Shown: positions 1 through 8,957, counted from the first letter of the stretch. The stretch: 59,576 nt of DNA from Methanomassiliicoccales archaeon (GCA_030593885.1 JAUVGH010000007.1:1-59576), one strand, 5' to 3'. The notes: generated by a model from the sequence alone, not told the origin. Numbers and translations are program-made.

Positions 1-2
1 GA

Positions 3-704
3 GGGCATGATGTGGTTATTGAATACTATGTGCCCAATGAATTCATCTTCATGAGGAACCAGACGGTCACAAAGACCTTTGTGGCTGACAAGGCAGGAAT
101 CTTCAACATACACTGCAGCGACCACGAGCCCACCATGGACGGCTTCCTGATAGTGGAAGACCCAGAAACTGGTTCCTTTGCCGGTTCTGAAGAATACACG
201 GGAATCAACAAAGAGCTGTGGATCCTCGGAGTGGAGTACAAAGGGACAGCAGATGCCGGTGAGCCTTACATAGATGAAGGGCAGAAGGCGGAAAGGTACA
301 TGTACGCATCCCCGTCGCTCTACCTCGTGAAAGGTGACACCGTGACGATCAACTTCTTCGGAATAAACGGAGGAGGAGGTCATCCAACATCCCTAGTTCC
401 ATTCTTGCCGACTGAGTTCACCTTCAAGAGGAACCAGACGGTCACAAAGAGCTTCACGGCAAACCAAGCTGGAGTCTTCTCCGGAGTCTGTTCTGAACAC
501 GAGCCAACCATGGACCTCCAACTAATAGTGGATGAGGTTCCCCAAAAGGCCCCTCCACCTGAGGATGAGGAGGCTGGACTGGACCTCACAATGATTGCTG
601 GAGCAATAGTGGTCATAGCTGTTGTCTCGGCTATTGCCGCAGTGGCCCTCAAGAAGAGAGGCGGTGGATCAAGCGAAGTGGATAAAGGCGAGGGTGAAGA
701 GTAG
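3..704 (+). CDS. Membrane-anchored two-domain cupredoxin (5' truncated)
   Basis: The reading frame is open at the window's left edge, so the N-terminus is missing. Two homologous cupredoxin-like units remain, each carrying a shared FxRNQTVTK motif and then a type-1 copper ligand cluster: HCSDHEPTM in the first and VCSEHEPTM in the second (C-x2-H-x3-M). An upstream ligand His lies in GGGHPTS of the second unit, and GHD at the very edge corresponds to it in the first. A roughly 22-residue hydrophobic helix close to the C-terminus, followed by KKRGGG, anchors it, so the copper domains face outside. It probably carries electrons or binds exported copper. The CopA gene 1.4 kb downstream fits that. 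A copper-binding role is inferred from ligands; the partner is unknown. Confidence 0.85.
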   Translation, partial: GHDVVIEYYVPNEFIFMRNQTVTKTFVADKAGIFNIHCSDHEPTMDGFLIVEDPETGSFAGSEEYTGINKELWILGVEYKGTADAGEPYIDEGQKAERYMYASPSLYLVKGDTVTINFFGINGGGGHPTSLVPFLPTEFTFKRNQTVTKSFTANQAGVFSGVCSEHEPTMDLQLIVDEVPQKAPPPEDEEAGLDLTMIAGAIVVIAVVSAIAAVALKKRGGGSSEVDKGEGEE

Positions 705-733
705 GCCCAGAATAGGACTGAATTCGTCAACCG

Positions 734-763
734 GGTATGGCCCTTCGTGAGAAGGGTCATACC
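734..763. terminator. Stable hairpin downstream of the cupredoxin gene
   Basis: GGTATGGCCCTTC, loop GTGA, then GAAGGGTCATACC forms a 13-bp stem with one G-T pair. It lies 30 bases after the cupredoxin stop, in the gap before the convergent aminotransferase gene. There is no T-run, so it may be a 3'-end stabilising hairpin rather than a classical terminator. A second small stem (CTGAGG/CCTCAG) follows near 846-861. Confidence 0.4.
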
Positions 764-901
764 TACCCGATCACAGCATCGGAATGGAGCCGACAGCACA
801 TCCGAAATCCCTACGGTGAATTTGAATGGACACACGCGGGATCTTCTGAGGATGACCTCAGCGACCAGGTCGCTCCTCAGAGGTCCCAACCATAATGATC
901 G

Positions 902-1984
902 TCAGGTGCCGGTGACATCCCCCAGGGCCAGACCGAGGCTCTCAAGTCCTCTCTCCAGGGTCTCCGTGTTCATCCCAAATCCCAAGCGGAAGTGTCCAGA
1001 AAGACCAAAGAACCGCCCCGGTCCGATGATCGTATTGTACTTCTCGGCTGCAATCTTACCGAACTTGAAGTCGTCGATGCCGGACAGCTTTGGAAAACAG
1101 AAATGGGTCTTGCTTTCGGCGCTGTACTCGACCAGATCATTGCTTTCCAGCCACTCGTCCACGATTGGTCGGTTGGTGTTCACGTAACTCAAGGCTCTTT
1201 CAAGGATCTCATCCTTCCTGTCGAACGCCCATTTTGCCATCTCCTCGCTTGCTGAAGACACCGCGACCGTCGTGTACTCTCGGAGTGACTCGAACTTCTC
1301 CATGAGCTCGGAATTGGCCACTACCCACCCGAGCCTGAGCCCTGCCATGCTGAATATCTTGGATATGCTGGCTGTGACAATCATCCTGTCCGAGACGGAT
1401 ATCGCCGAGGGTGGGGGGTTCTTCATCACGTCCCTGAAGATCTCGTCAACGAGAACGTAAGAGTCATGCTCTTCGGCGGCTTCTGATACTCTCTTGAGGT
1501 CCTCTTCCGGAATCTCGACGCCAGTTGGATTGTGCGGGTTGCAGATGAATGCATACTTCGCACCTTCCCTAATCAGTTCCACAAGGCCGTCCGTATTGAA
1601 CTTGAACCCATCCTCATATCTCCTCTCCAGAACGTCCACACCGTACCCCAGACCTCTCGGTATCTCGGCAAGCGGCTCATAAGCGGGGTTCTCCACGATG
1701 AAATGATCGCCTTTCTCGAACAAAGCCATGCAAACATGGAAGTTGGCCTCCGAAGCACCCACGGTGACCATCACGTTCTCCGTCCGAACGCCGTACTCCT
1801 TGGCCAGTGTCTCCCTCAAGGAAGGTTCGCCGAACGGGTGTGCGATCGCAAGGTTCATGTCGTCGAACTGCCGACCGAACTCGGAGAATCTGTATCCCTC
1901 GATGTTGCTTGTACAAACGTCAACCGCGCCGGCCTTCCAGTAGTGCTCCAGCCACCTGAGGAGCCTGAAAGGGGGGAAGTTCAT
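902..1984 (-). CDS. PLP-dependent class I/II aminotransferase
   Basis: A 360-residue fold-type I aminotransferase. It shows the substrate/PLP motif CNPHNPTG, a VDEIF loop with the PLP-binding Asp, the Schiff-base lysine in SASISKIFSMAGLRLGW, and a C-terminal FRLGFG segment that would carry the carboxylate-binding Arg. These are hallmarks of the aspartate/aromatic aminotransferase superfamily, but the substrate cannot be read from sequence. An upstream TTG is possible, but ATG at 1984 (MNFPPFRLL) is the more natural start. It is convergent with the cupredoxin gene and divergent from copA, with about 95 bases between the starts. I see no link to copper other than position. Confidence 0.88.
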   Translation of the reverse strand: MNFPPFRLLRWLEHYWKAGAVDVCTSNIEGYRFSEFGRQFDDMNLAIAHPFGEPSLRETLAKEYGVRTENVMVTVGASEANFHVCMALFEKGDHFIVENPAYEPLAEIPRGLGYGVDVLERRYEDGFKFNTDGLVELIREGAKYAFICNPHNPTGVEIPEEDLKRVSEAAEEHDSYVLVDEIFRDVMKNPPPSAISVSDRMIVTASISKIFSMAGLRLGWVVANSELMEKFESLREYTTVAVSSASEEMAKWAFDRKDEILERALSYVNTNRPIVDEWLESNDLVEYSAESKTHFCFPKLSGIDDFKFGKIAAEKYNTIIGPGRFFGLSGHFRLGFGMNTETLERGLESLGLALGDVTGT

Positions 1985-2078
1985 GATGTGGGAAATCAAA
2001 TGAAAAGGGATTAAGGTTTCTCAACCGACCAAGAGGCCGAAGGGGCATTTACAAACGTAAAGGGGAATCGACATTTAG

Positions 2079-4661
2079 ATGGGGGAGTATTCTATATTCA
2101 GAGCAACAGGAGGCCGACCTCTGCCCACCGAGAAGACGGACCTGAAGATCACCGGAATGACCTGCGCCACGTGCGTCCAGACGATAGAGTCCAAATTGAG
2201 ATCTACACCGGGGGTGGAGAACGCCACCGTCAACCTGGGCACCGAGAGGAGCATGGCGGAGTACGATCCATCGGTCACATCGCCGGAAGAGATAGTGAAG
2301 TCGATCGAGGAAGTGGGCTATGGGGTTCTGACCGAGGAAATCACTCTCAATGTTGGTGGAATGACCTGCGCCACATGTGTCCAGACCATCGAAGGCGTAC
2401 TGAAACAGACGCCAGGAGTGATATCGGCAACAGCCAATCTGGCTACCGAGAAGGCATGGGTGAAGTACAATCCGATAACCACCGGTCCGAAGGAGCTCAT
2501 CAAGGCAATAGAGGCGGTCGGATACAAGGCTAGCCTGCCCGAGGACGAAGCGGTGAAGGACACCGAGAGGCTGGCCAGACACAAGGAGATCACCACCCAG
2601 AAACGGAACCTGATTGTCGCGTTCGTCATAATGCTTCCAGTGACGTTGATCAGCATGAGGACAGGGTTCAGCGGGGCGTTCGAATCGGTCGGCCTGGGAT
2701 TCATCCCTAACTACGACGATAACATCTGGTTTCTGTATGCGATCTTTGTCCTGACAACAATCACATTGGCTGGACCCGGACGTCAGTACTTCGTGAGAGC
2801 TGCCAGAGGCCTGAGCCACGGGAATGCCGACATGAACCTGCTCATTGCCGCCGGTACGGGAGCAGCCTACGTGCTGAGCGTGGTGGCCACGTTCTTCGAC
2901 CTGGGTGCCGGGTATGAGCACGTTTACTTCGACACGACCGCCATGTTGATCATGTTCATCACCCTGGGTAAGTATCTTGAGGCGATAGCGAAGGGAAGGA
3001 CATCGGACGCCATAAGGAAACTCGTCAGCCTTCAGGCGAAGACGGCCAGAGTGATCCGCGACGGCAACGAGATCGAGATCCCTGCGGAAGATGTGCTGGT
3101 GGGGGACATCGTCATTATCAAGCCAGGTGAGAAGATCCCGGTTGACGGAATTGTGATTGACGGACATTCCTCGGTCGACGAGTCCATGATCTCAGGCGAG
3201 AGCATCCCTGTGGAAAAGAAGGTCGGGGACGAATGCATCGGCGCCACACTGAACAAGAACGGTCTGCTGAGGATTCGGGCCACGAAGGTGGGAAAAGACA
3301 CCGCGCTCGCCCAGATAGTGAAGCTCGTTGAAGATGCCCAGACATCCAAACCTCCGGTACAGAGGCTGGCTGATGTTGTTGCGGGACAGTTCGCGCTCAC
3401 TGTGCTGATATTGGGCCTAGTTGCATTCTTCTTCTGGTTCTTCTTCGGCTTTGCCGAATTCAGTGGATACGGGACTCCATTCAGGTTCTCTCTTCTAATA
3501 TCCATAACAACGATAGTGATAGCGTGTCCCTGTGCGATAGGACTGGCGACCCCCACGGCAGTGATGGTAGGAACGGGTCTGGGTGCCGAGAACGGGGTCC
3601 TTATCAAGGGCGGGGAAGCCCTGGAGAACGCCCACAAGCTGGACGTGGTCGTTTTCGACAAGACCGGGACGCTGACGGAAGGAGAGCCCTCCCTGACGGA
3701 CGTTGTCATCTACGACAAGGGCATTACCGAAGCAGAGGTTCTGAGACTTGCTGCGGTCGCGGAGAAAGGATCCGAACACCCCCTCGGAGAGGCGATCGTG
3801 GAAGGCGCAGAGAAGAGGGGGATACATATTGACGATGCCGACGAGTTCAAGGCAATCCCAGGAAAGGGCGTCGAGGCTCAATTCGAAGGGAAGAGGATAC
3901 TCCTGGGTACCAGGCGCCTGATGGAATCCAATAACATTGATGTCAAGAACATGGAAGGACAAATGTCCAAACTGGAGAATGACGGCAAGACCGTGATGAT
4001 AGTATCGATCGACGATAGACCCACGGGCATAGTGGCGGTGGCGGATACGATAACGTCCTACGCCCCTGGGGCGGTCACTCAGCTGCAGAGCATGGGCATC
4101 GAGGTGGTCATGATCACAGGCGACAACCGGAGAACGGGAGAGGCGATCGCAAGACAACTCGGTATCAAAAGGGTCCTCGCAGAGGTTCTCCCCCAGGACA
4201 AGGCAATGGAGATCAAGAGGCTGCAGAAGGGAGAGAAGAGAGTGGCGATGGTGGGAGACGGCATAAACGATGCACCTGCCCTCACCCAGGCAGATATTGG
4301 GGTCGGGATAGGAAGCGGCACGGACGTCGCGATCGAGTCAGCTGACATCGTCCTCATCCGGAACGACGTGCGGGATGTGGTTTCAGCGATAAAGCTCAGC
4401 AAGAAGACCATGGGCAAGATCAAGCAGAACCTGTTCTGGGCTTTCGTCTACAATTCTGTGGGTATTCCAGTGGGCATGGGCATATTCTTCCCCGCGTTCG
4501 CATTCTTGGTCAACCCGGCACTGGCGGCGGCCTTCATGGCCATGAGCTCGGTGTCCGTGACTACTAATTCACTGTTACTGAGAAGGTACAAGGTCAGGGC
4601 GGCTGCGAAGAAGAAGAAGCCGAAAGCGGTCGGCGTTCCGGCGCCCGCACCGGGAGCGTGA
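2079..4661 (+). CDS. copA: Cu+-exporting P1B-type ATPase CopA
   Basis: An 860-residue P-type ATPase that exports Cu(I) from the cytoplasm. Two N-terminal heavy-metal-associated domains each carry GMTCATC (C29/C32 and C97/C100). The core has the intramembrane CPC metal site (C483-P-C485), the phosphorylation site DKTGTLTEG with Asp527, the actuator motif SGES, the HP motif SEHPLGEAI, and the hinge [13 protein letters not shown]-terminal YNSVG and [10 protein letters not shown] segments match the P1B-1 copper class. Length is normal for a two-HMA CopA. The next small membrane gene overlaps its stop, so they are cotranscribed. The nearby Lrp-TRASH protein is a plausible regulator. Confidence 0.97.
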   Translation: MGEYSIFRATGGRPLPTEKTDLKITGMTCATCVQTIESKLRSTPGVENATVNLGTERSMAEYDPSVTSPEEIVKSIEEVGYGVLTEEITLNVGGMTCATCVQTIEGVLKQTPGVISATANLATEKAWVKYNPITTGPKELIKAIEAVGYKASLPEDEAVKDTERLARHKEITTQKRNLIVAFVIMLPVTLISMRTGFSGAFESVGLGFIPNYDDNIWFLYAIFVLTTITLAGPGRQYFVRAARGLSHGNADMNLLIAAGTGAAYVLSVVATFFDLGAGYEHVYFDTTAMLIMFITLGKYLEAIAKGRTSDAIRKLVSLQAKTARVIRDGNEIEIPAEDVLVGDIVIIKPGEKIPVDGIVIDGHSSVDESMISGESIPVEKKVGDECIGATLNKNGLLRIRATKVGKDTALAQIVKLVEDAQTSKPPVQRLADVVAGQFALTVLILGLVAFFFWFFFGFAEFSGYGTPFRFSLLISITTIVIACPCAIGLATPTAVMVGTGLGAENGVLIKGGEALENAHKLDVVVFDKTGTLTEGEPSLTDVVIYDKGITEAEVLRLAAVAEKGSEHPLGEAIVEGAEKRGIHIDDADEFKAIPGKGVEAQFEGKRILLGTRRLMESNNIDVKNMEGQMSKLENDGKTVMIVSIDDRPTGIVAVADTITSYAPGAVTQLQSMGIEVVMITGDNRRTGEAIARQLGIKRVLAEVLPQDKAMEIKRLQKGEKRVAMVGDGINDAPALTQADIGVGIGSGTDVAIESADIVLIRNDVRDVVSAIKLSKKTMGKIKQNLFWAFVYNSVGIPVGMGIFFPAFAFLVNPALAAAFMAMSSVSVTTNSLLLRRYKVRAAAKKKKPKAVGVPAPAPGA

Positions 4662-4900
4662 TGAACGTGAAAGAAGGAAGCGGAAAGAATATAGGTAGGC
4701 TGGTGGCAAGTCTGGTTCTATCGGTGATCATGGCCTTGGTGTTCTATCTTGGGGCAACCCAGGTGGAAGGTTCGGAAGGGGTTGACCTGATCGGTGGAAC
4801 AATCTACACACTGGTTCTCTCGCTCATCATATTCCTGACACTGGTACCGAGAATCGCTGCAAGGTTCTCCCGAAGGGGAAACATGACCAGCAGTAACTAA
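4661..4900 (+). CDS. Small two-TM membrane protein cotranscribed with copA
   Basis: A 79-residue protein with two hydrophobic helices (about residues 10-32 and 45-66) separated by a short acidic loop, with a basic C-terminus (RIAARFSRRG). Its ATG overlaps the copA stop (TGATG); a GTG three bases upstream could also be used. I recognise no family. The translational coupling suggests a role next to CopA, such as an accessory subunit, but no metal-binding Cys, His or Met motif is visible. Confidence 0.65.
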   Translation: MNVKEGSGKNIGRLVASLVLSVIMALVFYLGATQVEGSEGVDLIGGTIYTLVLSLIIFLTLVPRIAARFSRRGNMTSSN

Positions 4901-6228
4901 ACAAAGACCAGAAGGATTATCAGGCCGATCGCGACCATGATGAGTCCAGAGAACAGTTTGATTTTGGAGGATTCCGATCTCTCCCAGTTGGTGAGCTTTC
5001 TGGCGACCGCCCTGTTGGAGGTCGCAAAGAGGACGATAAGAAGGGGCAGTATGAACATCAGATTGTAGAGGTAAAGGTAGCCAATGCCCTCGAAGTAAGA
5101 GGTCTCGGACGCCAGCAGACCAAGAACTGCGACGTATATTCCACCCGAGCAGGGGAAGGTGCAAAGCCCGACCAGGAGCCCTGCAACGAGTGCAGAGGGG
5201 AGTGTCGCCTTGAAGATCCAGGACTTGGCCCTCTTCCAGGTGCCCTTGGACATGTGGAACGAGAGAGGGAGGTTCGGGAAGAAGTACTGCGCCATGCTCA
5301 ACGAACCAAGGATTATCAGTAAGTAGGATCCAACCATCGCCAGCAGGTGTGGCTGCCCGCTGATGACTATTGCCCTAAGAAGACCGATCCCGATGAAGAA
5401 GTAAACAAAGAAGATGGCCAGAACATAGACCAGCCCCATTCTCATAACGTTCAACCGAGTACGCCTGATCACGAACAAGAAGCTGATGAAGAAGAGAAGA
5501 ACAGCGAACGCGCAGGGGTTGAGACCGTCCAGAAAGCCTGTGACCAGTACGAGTGGGAGGAGGTCCTCGTCCGCCTCGGCGGGACCGGTCCCGACGTTCT
5601 TGGAGAACCATTGGAGGTATGTGCTGATCGGTTCATCAATCGGATACTCCTGAGCCTCGCCGTCGAACGCCCATGCCAGATATGATGTGGGGTTCTTCAT
5701 CGCATCCTGGTAAATGAGAATTTTGTCGACGTTCGACCCGCTGGAGTTCAGCAGGAGGTCGTCAATCACGTGCAACGGGACATGCCCTTCCAGGACGAAG
5801 GTCGCGTTCATCTTGACGTAGGTCGCGATGTGGCTCTGGAGATGGTTCGGCACACCCAGGTCCTCGTCCAAGGCGTTCATCTCCGAGCGGTACTTCCTCT
5901 CGTTGAGGTAGTCCTTCTTCACGACGTCTGTGATGCCATCGTTCAGCAACGTCGGGATGAGCTCATCGTCGATGTAGACGGCACATTCTCCGCACGCTTG
6001 GTTGTAGTATACCAGTGCCTGTCCTTCGTCAATGCTGACGCTCTCTGATTCTTGAACCAAATAGAAAGGAAGAATGGATCCGGCGACCAAAATGGCAATC
6101 AATGCTGTCACGATGACAACGAAAGTGAGGTTCTGGAACCTCTGGCCGGCCGGATCCCGGTCAGCTTTAGCCTCTGAGGCTTCACCCTCAATATCTTCAG
6201 GAACGTCGTGGCAGGGTTCAGCGCTCAT
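4897..6228 (-). CDS. CcdA/DsbD-type transmembrane thiol-disulfide protein with thioredoxin-like domain
   Basis: A 443-residue protein. After an acidic cytoplasmic tail and TM1 (about residues 33-55) comes an external thioredoxin-like domain with YYNQACGECAVY (C79/C82). Six or so C-terminal helices follow, with the two CcdA cysteine motifs GLNPCAFAVLLF and GLCTFPCSGG. Such proteins pass electrons from cytoplasmic thioredoxin across the membrane to external thiols. Fusing the external thioredoxin-like domain N-terminal to the CcdA part makes a self-contained DsbD-like relay. It overlaps the upstream DUF1573 gene by 4 bases, so the two form an operon, and it is convergent with the copA operon. 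Reducing cysteines of exported copper proteins is a plausible job, inferred from context. Confidence 0.88.
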   Translation of the reverse strand: MSAEPCHDVPEDIEGEASEAKADRDPAGQRFQNLTFVVIVTALIAILVAGSILPFYLVQESESVSIDEGQALVYYNQACGECAVYIDDELIPTLLNDGITDVVKKDYLNERKYRSEMNALDEDLGVPNHLQSHIATYVKMNATFVLEGHVPLHVIDDLLLNSSGSNVDKILIYQDAMKNPTSYLAWAFDGEAQEYPIDEPISTYLQWFSKNVGTGPAEADEDLLPLVLVTGFLDGLNPCAFAVLLFFISFLFVIRRTRLNVMRMGLVYVLAIFFVYFFIGIGLLRAIVISGQPHLLAMVGSYLLIILGSLSMAQYFFPNLPLSFHMSKGTWKRAKSWIFKATLPSALVAGLLVGLCTFPCSGGIYVAVLGLLASETSYFEGIGYLYLYNLMFILPLLIVLFATSNRAVARKLTNWERSESSKIKLFSGLIMVAIGLIILLVFV

Positions 6229-6851
6229 GTCATCACGTTTGCGGTGAGGTCCACCTGGACCTCCGGATTGAATGGATCGTTGCTCTTGATGTAGACGGCT
6301 CGTTGGACGGCTCCCGAATCAGGATGAAGGGCCGAATCGTAGCTGACCTCAAGAATGGCAGTTTCCCCGGGCAGGATATTCATGTTCCAGTTCTGTGGGT
6401 TGTTGTGCATACCGAAGACCGGGCTGGTTATCCCGCGGTACTTGATGACCGCAGAAGTGCAGCCGCATGAAGTGGAGACGCCTGTGAGTTTCAAATCAAC
6501 GTCCCCGGAGTTCCATATCTGGAAAGAGGCAGTTGAAACACCCTGGGGTATTTCCCCAAAGTCGTACTGGGCGGGACTGACCTCTATACGCGGGTGGTCG
6601 AGGCCCATGTACAATAAATAGAGAAGACCGCTCGAGATGACCAATATGGCTATGATCACTACCGCCACGACAACCTTCTTGGCGCCTGGGGACATTGGAG
6701 CCTTGGAAGATTTCTTGCGCCGCAGCTTTTCCTCGACCATTCTGGAGTAGTCCTTTGTGGACCCGTCATTGGGATGGACGTTCTTCAGGTGACGAGGTAT
6801 ATTGTCGATCTTCACGTTGATACCGCAAACAGGACACTCGTCATAATCCAT
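6225..6851 (-). CDS. C2H2 zinc finger - TM - DUF1573 protein
   Basis: A 208-residue protein with an unusual layout. The N-terminus has a C2H2-like finger (C6, C9, H21, H26), followed by a basic linker and a TM helix (about 60-82). The external part is an Ig-like DUF1573 domain with its hallmark STSCGCTSA cysteines. By the positive-inside rule the finger is cytoplasmic and the DUF1573 domain external. It overlaps the CcdA-like gene by 4 bases and precedes it in the operon, so the CGC motif may be a redox or metal partner of that protein. DUF1573 function is not established; the role given here is inference. Confidence 0.82.
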   Translation of the reverse strand: MDYDECPVCGINVKIDNIPRHLKNVHPNDGSTKDYSRMVEEKLRRKKSSKAPMSPGAKKVVVAVVIIAILVISSGLLYLLYMGLDHPRIEVSPAQYDFGEIPQGVSTASFQIWNSGDVDLKLTGVSTSCGCTSAVIKYRGITSPVFGMHNNPQNWNMNILPGETAILEVSYDSALHPDSGAVQRAVYIKSNDPFNPEVQVDLTANVMT

Positions 6852-6927
6852 TCAAATCCATCCCCAGGAGCCATCTGATTCAAAGCTGTTGGACCTCGAA
6901 AGGTCTCCTCCAACCAATCAACGTGTT

Positions 6928-6946
6928 AGAACTTGATATGAGTTCT
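6928..6946. promoter_or_regulatory. Inverted repeat upstream of the DUF1573-CcdA operon
   Basis: AGAACT, 7 bases (TGATATG), then AGTTCT form a symmetric 19-bp element about 77-95 bases upstream of the DUF1573 gene start. No gene covers it. It is a plausible operator for this operon; the binding protein is unknown, with the TRASH regulator or one of the membrane winged-helix proteins nearby as candidates. Confidence 0.4.
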
Positions 6947-7054
6947 TCTTTACAATGAGAAAGCCAGTTCCAACGTTCGTTGAAGTATGTAAAGCCTTAT
7001 CGCAAAAGCTGTAGAACTGGCCAGATGTCTGATTCAGAAGGGGTGGCCGATGGC

Positions 7055-7447
7055 CTATCCCATCATCCCGCAACCATCATGATCTTCTTCGTGTTGATCT
7101 TCTTCGTGTTCCTCGGAGTGCTCATGCATCTCTTCCATGCAATCTTCGTGGTGCTCCTGGTGTTCCTCGCACTCCTCATATTGATGTTCTTCGCATTCCT
7201 CGTTGTGCTCGTGTTCCTGATTGGCGTGCGTGCCATCATGATCATGATCCATACCGCAAGATCCGTCGCCCATGCCGTCCATCATGTCGCCGGTCATCAT
7301 ACCAGTGCCCATCATACCAGTACCCACCATACCAGCGCCCATCAGGCCGCCACCCATCATTCCTCCGTTCATAGCAACGGCTCCCGCGACAGCGCCGGCA
7401 GTCAACACCGATCCCACGACGAGAGCTATTATCCAACCGCTTTGCAT
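7055..7447 (-). CDS. Exported Met/His/Cys-rich (copper-binding-like) protein
   Basis: A 130-residue protein starting with a signal/anchor helix (about residues 5-26). Next is a Gly-Met stretch with repeated GMMGTGMMTGDMM-type motifs. The rest is a His/Glu/Cys-rich tail with EEHQYEECEEH-like repeats, HDHD and a final GCGMMG. Met clusters bind Cu(I) and His/Cys clusters bind Cu(II), Zn or Ni. This composition, next to CopA and a TRASH sensor, suggests an external copper buffer or sensor partner. A good ribosome-binding site (GAGGTGA) sits 6 bases before the ATG. It follows a membrane winged-helix gene on the same strand, and a TGAAA-N4-TTTCA palindrome lies 77 bases upstream of its start. No known family is recognised. 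Confidence 0.8.
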   Translation of the reverse strand: MQSGWIIALVVGSVLTAGAVAGAVAMNGGMMGGGLMGAGMVGTGMMGTGMMTGDMMDGMGDGSCGMDHDHDGTHANQEHEHNEECEEHQYEECEEHQEHHEDCMEEMHEHSEEHEEDQHEEDHDGCGMMG

Positions 7448-7523
7448 ATTTAGTCACCTCTGACCCGCGTCCTTTGACACAAGGTCCCATTACTATTTGC
7501 TGAACAGGTTTAAGTTCCCTTCG

Positions 7524-7537
7524 TGAAAGAGATTTCA
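7524..7537. promoter_or_regulatory. Palindromic operator upstream of the Met/His-rich gene
   Basis: TGAAAGAGATTTCA has 5-bp arms TGAAA/TTTCA around 4 bases. On the minus strand it is followed about 10 bases later by a TATA-like CTTAAAC. Its near edge is 77 bases from the ATG at 7447. The same element with the same spacing occurs at 9608-9621, upstream of the paralogous module's small gene, and a flanking CACTTnnCTGA is also conserved. It is probably bound by the adjacent membrane winged-helix regulator. Confidence 0.65.
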
Positions 7538-7561
7538 CTTTTCTGAGAAATGCCCAAGAAA

Positions 7562-8110
7562 TCACTTCCCTATGTCCTTCGAGACGCGCACTAGATTCGT
7601 CGATCCGAACCTTTCCCGGACGATCAGTCCCTTCCTCTCCAGCTTGTCCAACAGCCGAGTGACCTTGGCCCTTGAGAAGAGGCCCTCGGCCACCAGGTCC
7701 TTCTGGAGCACCTCGCCACCGGCATCCACGATCCTGCGGAACATCTTCCTTTCATCGCCTGCCAGAAGCCTCAGGGTGAGCCTGTGCATGTCCTCTTCGG
7801 TGACGTTCTCAGTTCCAACTTCGGTCTGGGGGCGTTGGTCAGGCACATAGGGCTGGGCCTGGGCGACCGGAGCCTCACGCGGCCTTGTCGCTATTATGAG
7901 AATGAGTGCGACAACCACAAGCAGCACACCGAAAAGGGAGATATAGGTGCCAACTGGAAAGCCTGTGCTCTCGTCCTGATGCATCATGCCCCCCATTATG
8001 CTCTCATTATTCACCGAGGCCCATACGAGACCGACGAACACCAGGGCGATGGCGCCAGCCAGAAGAGATGGCAGTATCAAGTTGTTATTCCGATTCGAAA
8101 CCTCAGCCAC
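7562..8110 (-). CDS. Membrane-anchored winged-helix regulator A
   Basis: A 182-residue protein. Two TM helices (about 11-31 and 53-75) flank a short external loop containing IMGGMMHQDE, a Met/His cluster that could bind copper. A Pro/Gln-rich linker leads to a cytoplasmic winged-helix domain (about 110-180) with KDLVAEGLFSRAKVTRLLDKLERKGLI, MarR-like in order of helices and wing. The start is a GTG about 32 bases downstream of a TATA-like CTTAAGTA. The C-terminal domain is nearly identical in pattern to the protein at 9647-10207, so these are recent paralogues. It likely controls the downstream Met/His-rich gene in response to an external signal. Known broadly as an archaeal one-component membrane regulator type; the ligand is inference. 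Confidence 0.85.
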   Translation of the reverse strand: MAEVSNRNNNLILPSLLAGAIALVFVGLVWASVNNESIMGGMMHQDESTGFPVGTYISLFGVLLVVVALILIIATRPREAPVAQAQPYVPDQRPQTEVGTENVTEEDMHRLTLRLLAGDERKMFRRIVDAGGEVLQKDLVAEGLFSRAKVTRLLDKLERKGLIVRERFGSTNLVRVSKDIGK

Positions 8111-8141
8111 GGTTTCCCCAGGTCTCCATACTCAAGACCCG

Positions 8142-8149
8142 TACTTAAG
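8142..8149 (-). promoter_or_regulatory. TATA-like box of winged-helix regulator A
   Basis: CTTAAGTA on the minus strand, preceded by TTGCAAcg as a possible BRE, 32 bases from the GTG start at 8110. The identical octamer with a similar upstream TGCAA lies at the same distance from the paralogue's start (10238-10245). Confidence 0.55.
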
Positions 8150-8339
8150 CGTTGCAATTCCCAAATGTGAAGGACGGAGTAGGGTGAGAGGGGTTCTCCC
8201 CTGGGGCCGGTGTGTATTACTTGCCCGTTGAGGGACCGCGTCTCGGTCTCGTTCTGCCAGAATGGGGCGCTAATTGACATCCGTAAGAATTCCACCCCAC
8301 CCACTTTACAAAGGTTTAAGAAGGACGCCGAGTCATCAC

Positions 8340-8957
8340 ATGGGCATGGAAATCGACGAGATAGACGCCAAGATCCTCCTCATGCTGCAATCGAACGGCA
8401 GACTCTCATTCCGGGATATCGCGAAAGAGACGGGCATCAGCACGCCCACGGTGAGCGCGAGGGTAAAGGGACTCGAGGAGCGGGGAGTGATAAGAGGATA
8501 TTCGGCTGATATCGATCCACAGACGATCAACGAGACGATATCGATAGTCACACTGCAGTGCAGACCCAAGGATCTGGAATCGGTCTCGACTCTCCTCTCA
8601 GAACAAGAGAATGTGAGAGAGGTCATGGTCCTGAGCGGTTCAAAGATCACGGCAAGGCTGGTGCTGGAGTCCGAGGCAAAACTGGATGCATTCCTGGGTT
8701 GGCTGGAGAGTCTGGAGAACATAGACAGCTACGACATAGAGAGGGCTGTCAGGACGACAAAGAAAGAACCCGACGCGATCATCACGGAGGGTATTCAGAT
8801 AGTGATACCTTGTTATGAGTGCCGGAAGCCGATAATGGACAATCCGGTAACCGAGAAGATGGACGGAAGGGTCCATTACCTCTGCTGCGGATCCTGCCTG
8901 AAGCTCTACAAGGACAGATACCAGCGTTTGAAGAAGGGAGCATCGATCTCCAAGTAG
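8340..8957 (+). CDS. Lrp/AsnC-type regulator with C-terminal TRASH metal-binding domain (CopT/CopR-like)
   Basis: A 205-residue protein. The N-terminus is an Lrp-type HTH (about residues 3-55) with LSFRDIAKETGISTPTVSARVKGLEE. An Lrp-like ligand/dimerisation region follows, and the last 45 residues form a TRASH motif: CYEC, then 21 residues later LCCGSC (C-x3-C). This architecture matches archaeal copper-responsive regulators (CopT of Sulfolobus). The start is chosen at ATG 8340 because a TATA-like GGTTTAAG lies about 25 bases upstream, giving a leaderless mRNA; an ATG at 8346 is also possible. It is divergent from regulator A and probably senses cytoplasmic Cu(I) to control copA and its neighbours. 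Confidence 0.9.
   Translation: MGMEIDEIDAKILLMLQSNGRLSFRDIAKETGISTPTVSARVKGLEERGVIRGYSADIDPQTINETISIVTLQCRPKDLESVSTLLSEQENVREVMVLSGSKITARLVLESEAKLDAFLGWLESLENIDSYDIERAVRTTKKEPDAIITEGIQIVIPCYECRKPIMDNPVTEKMDGRVHYLCCGSCLKLYKDRYQRLKKGASISK

Noticed and set aside
2049-3167. Minus-strand 372-codon frame across the start of copA
   Set aside because: Lies opposite clear CopA motifs and shows no recognisable domain.
6980-7453. Plus-strand frame with hydrophobic Phe/Val/Leu and His-Thr repeats
   Set aside because: Antisense of the Met/His-rich exported protein; the repeats mirror its GMM and HEE codons, while the minus strand has the signal helix and ribosome-binding site.
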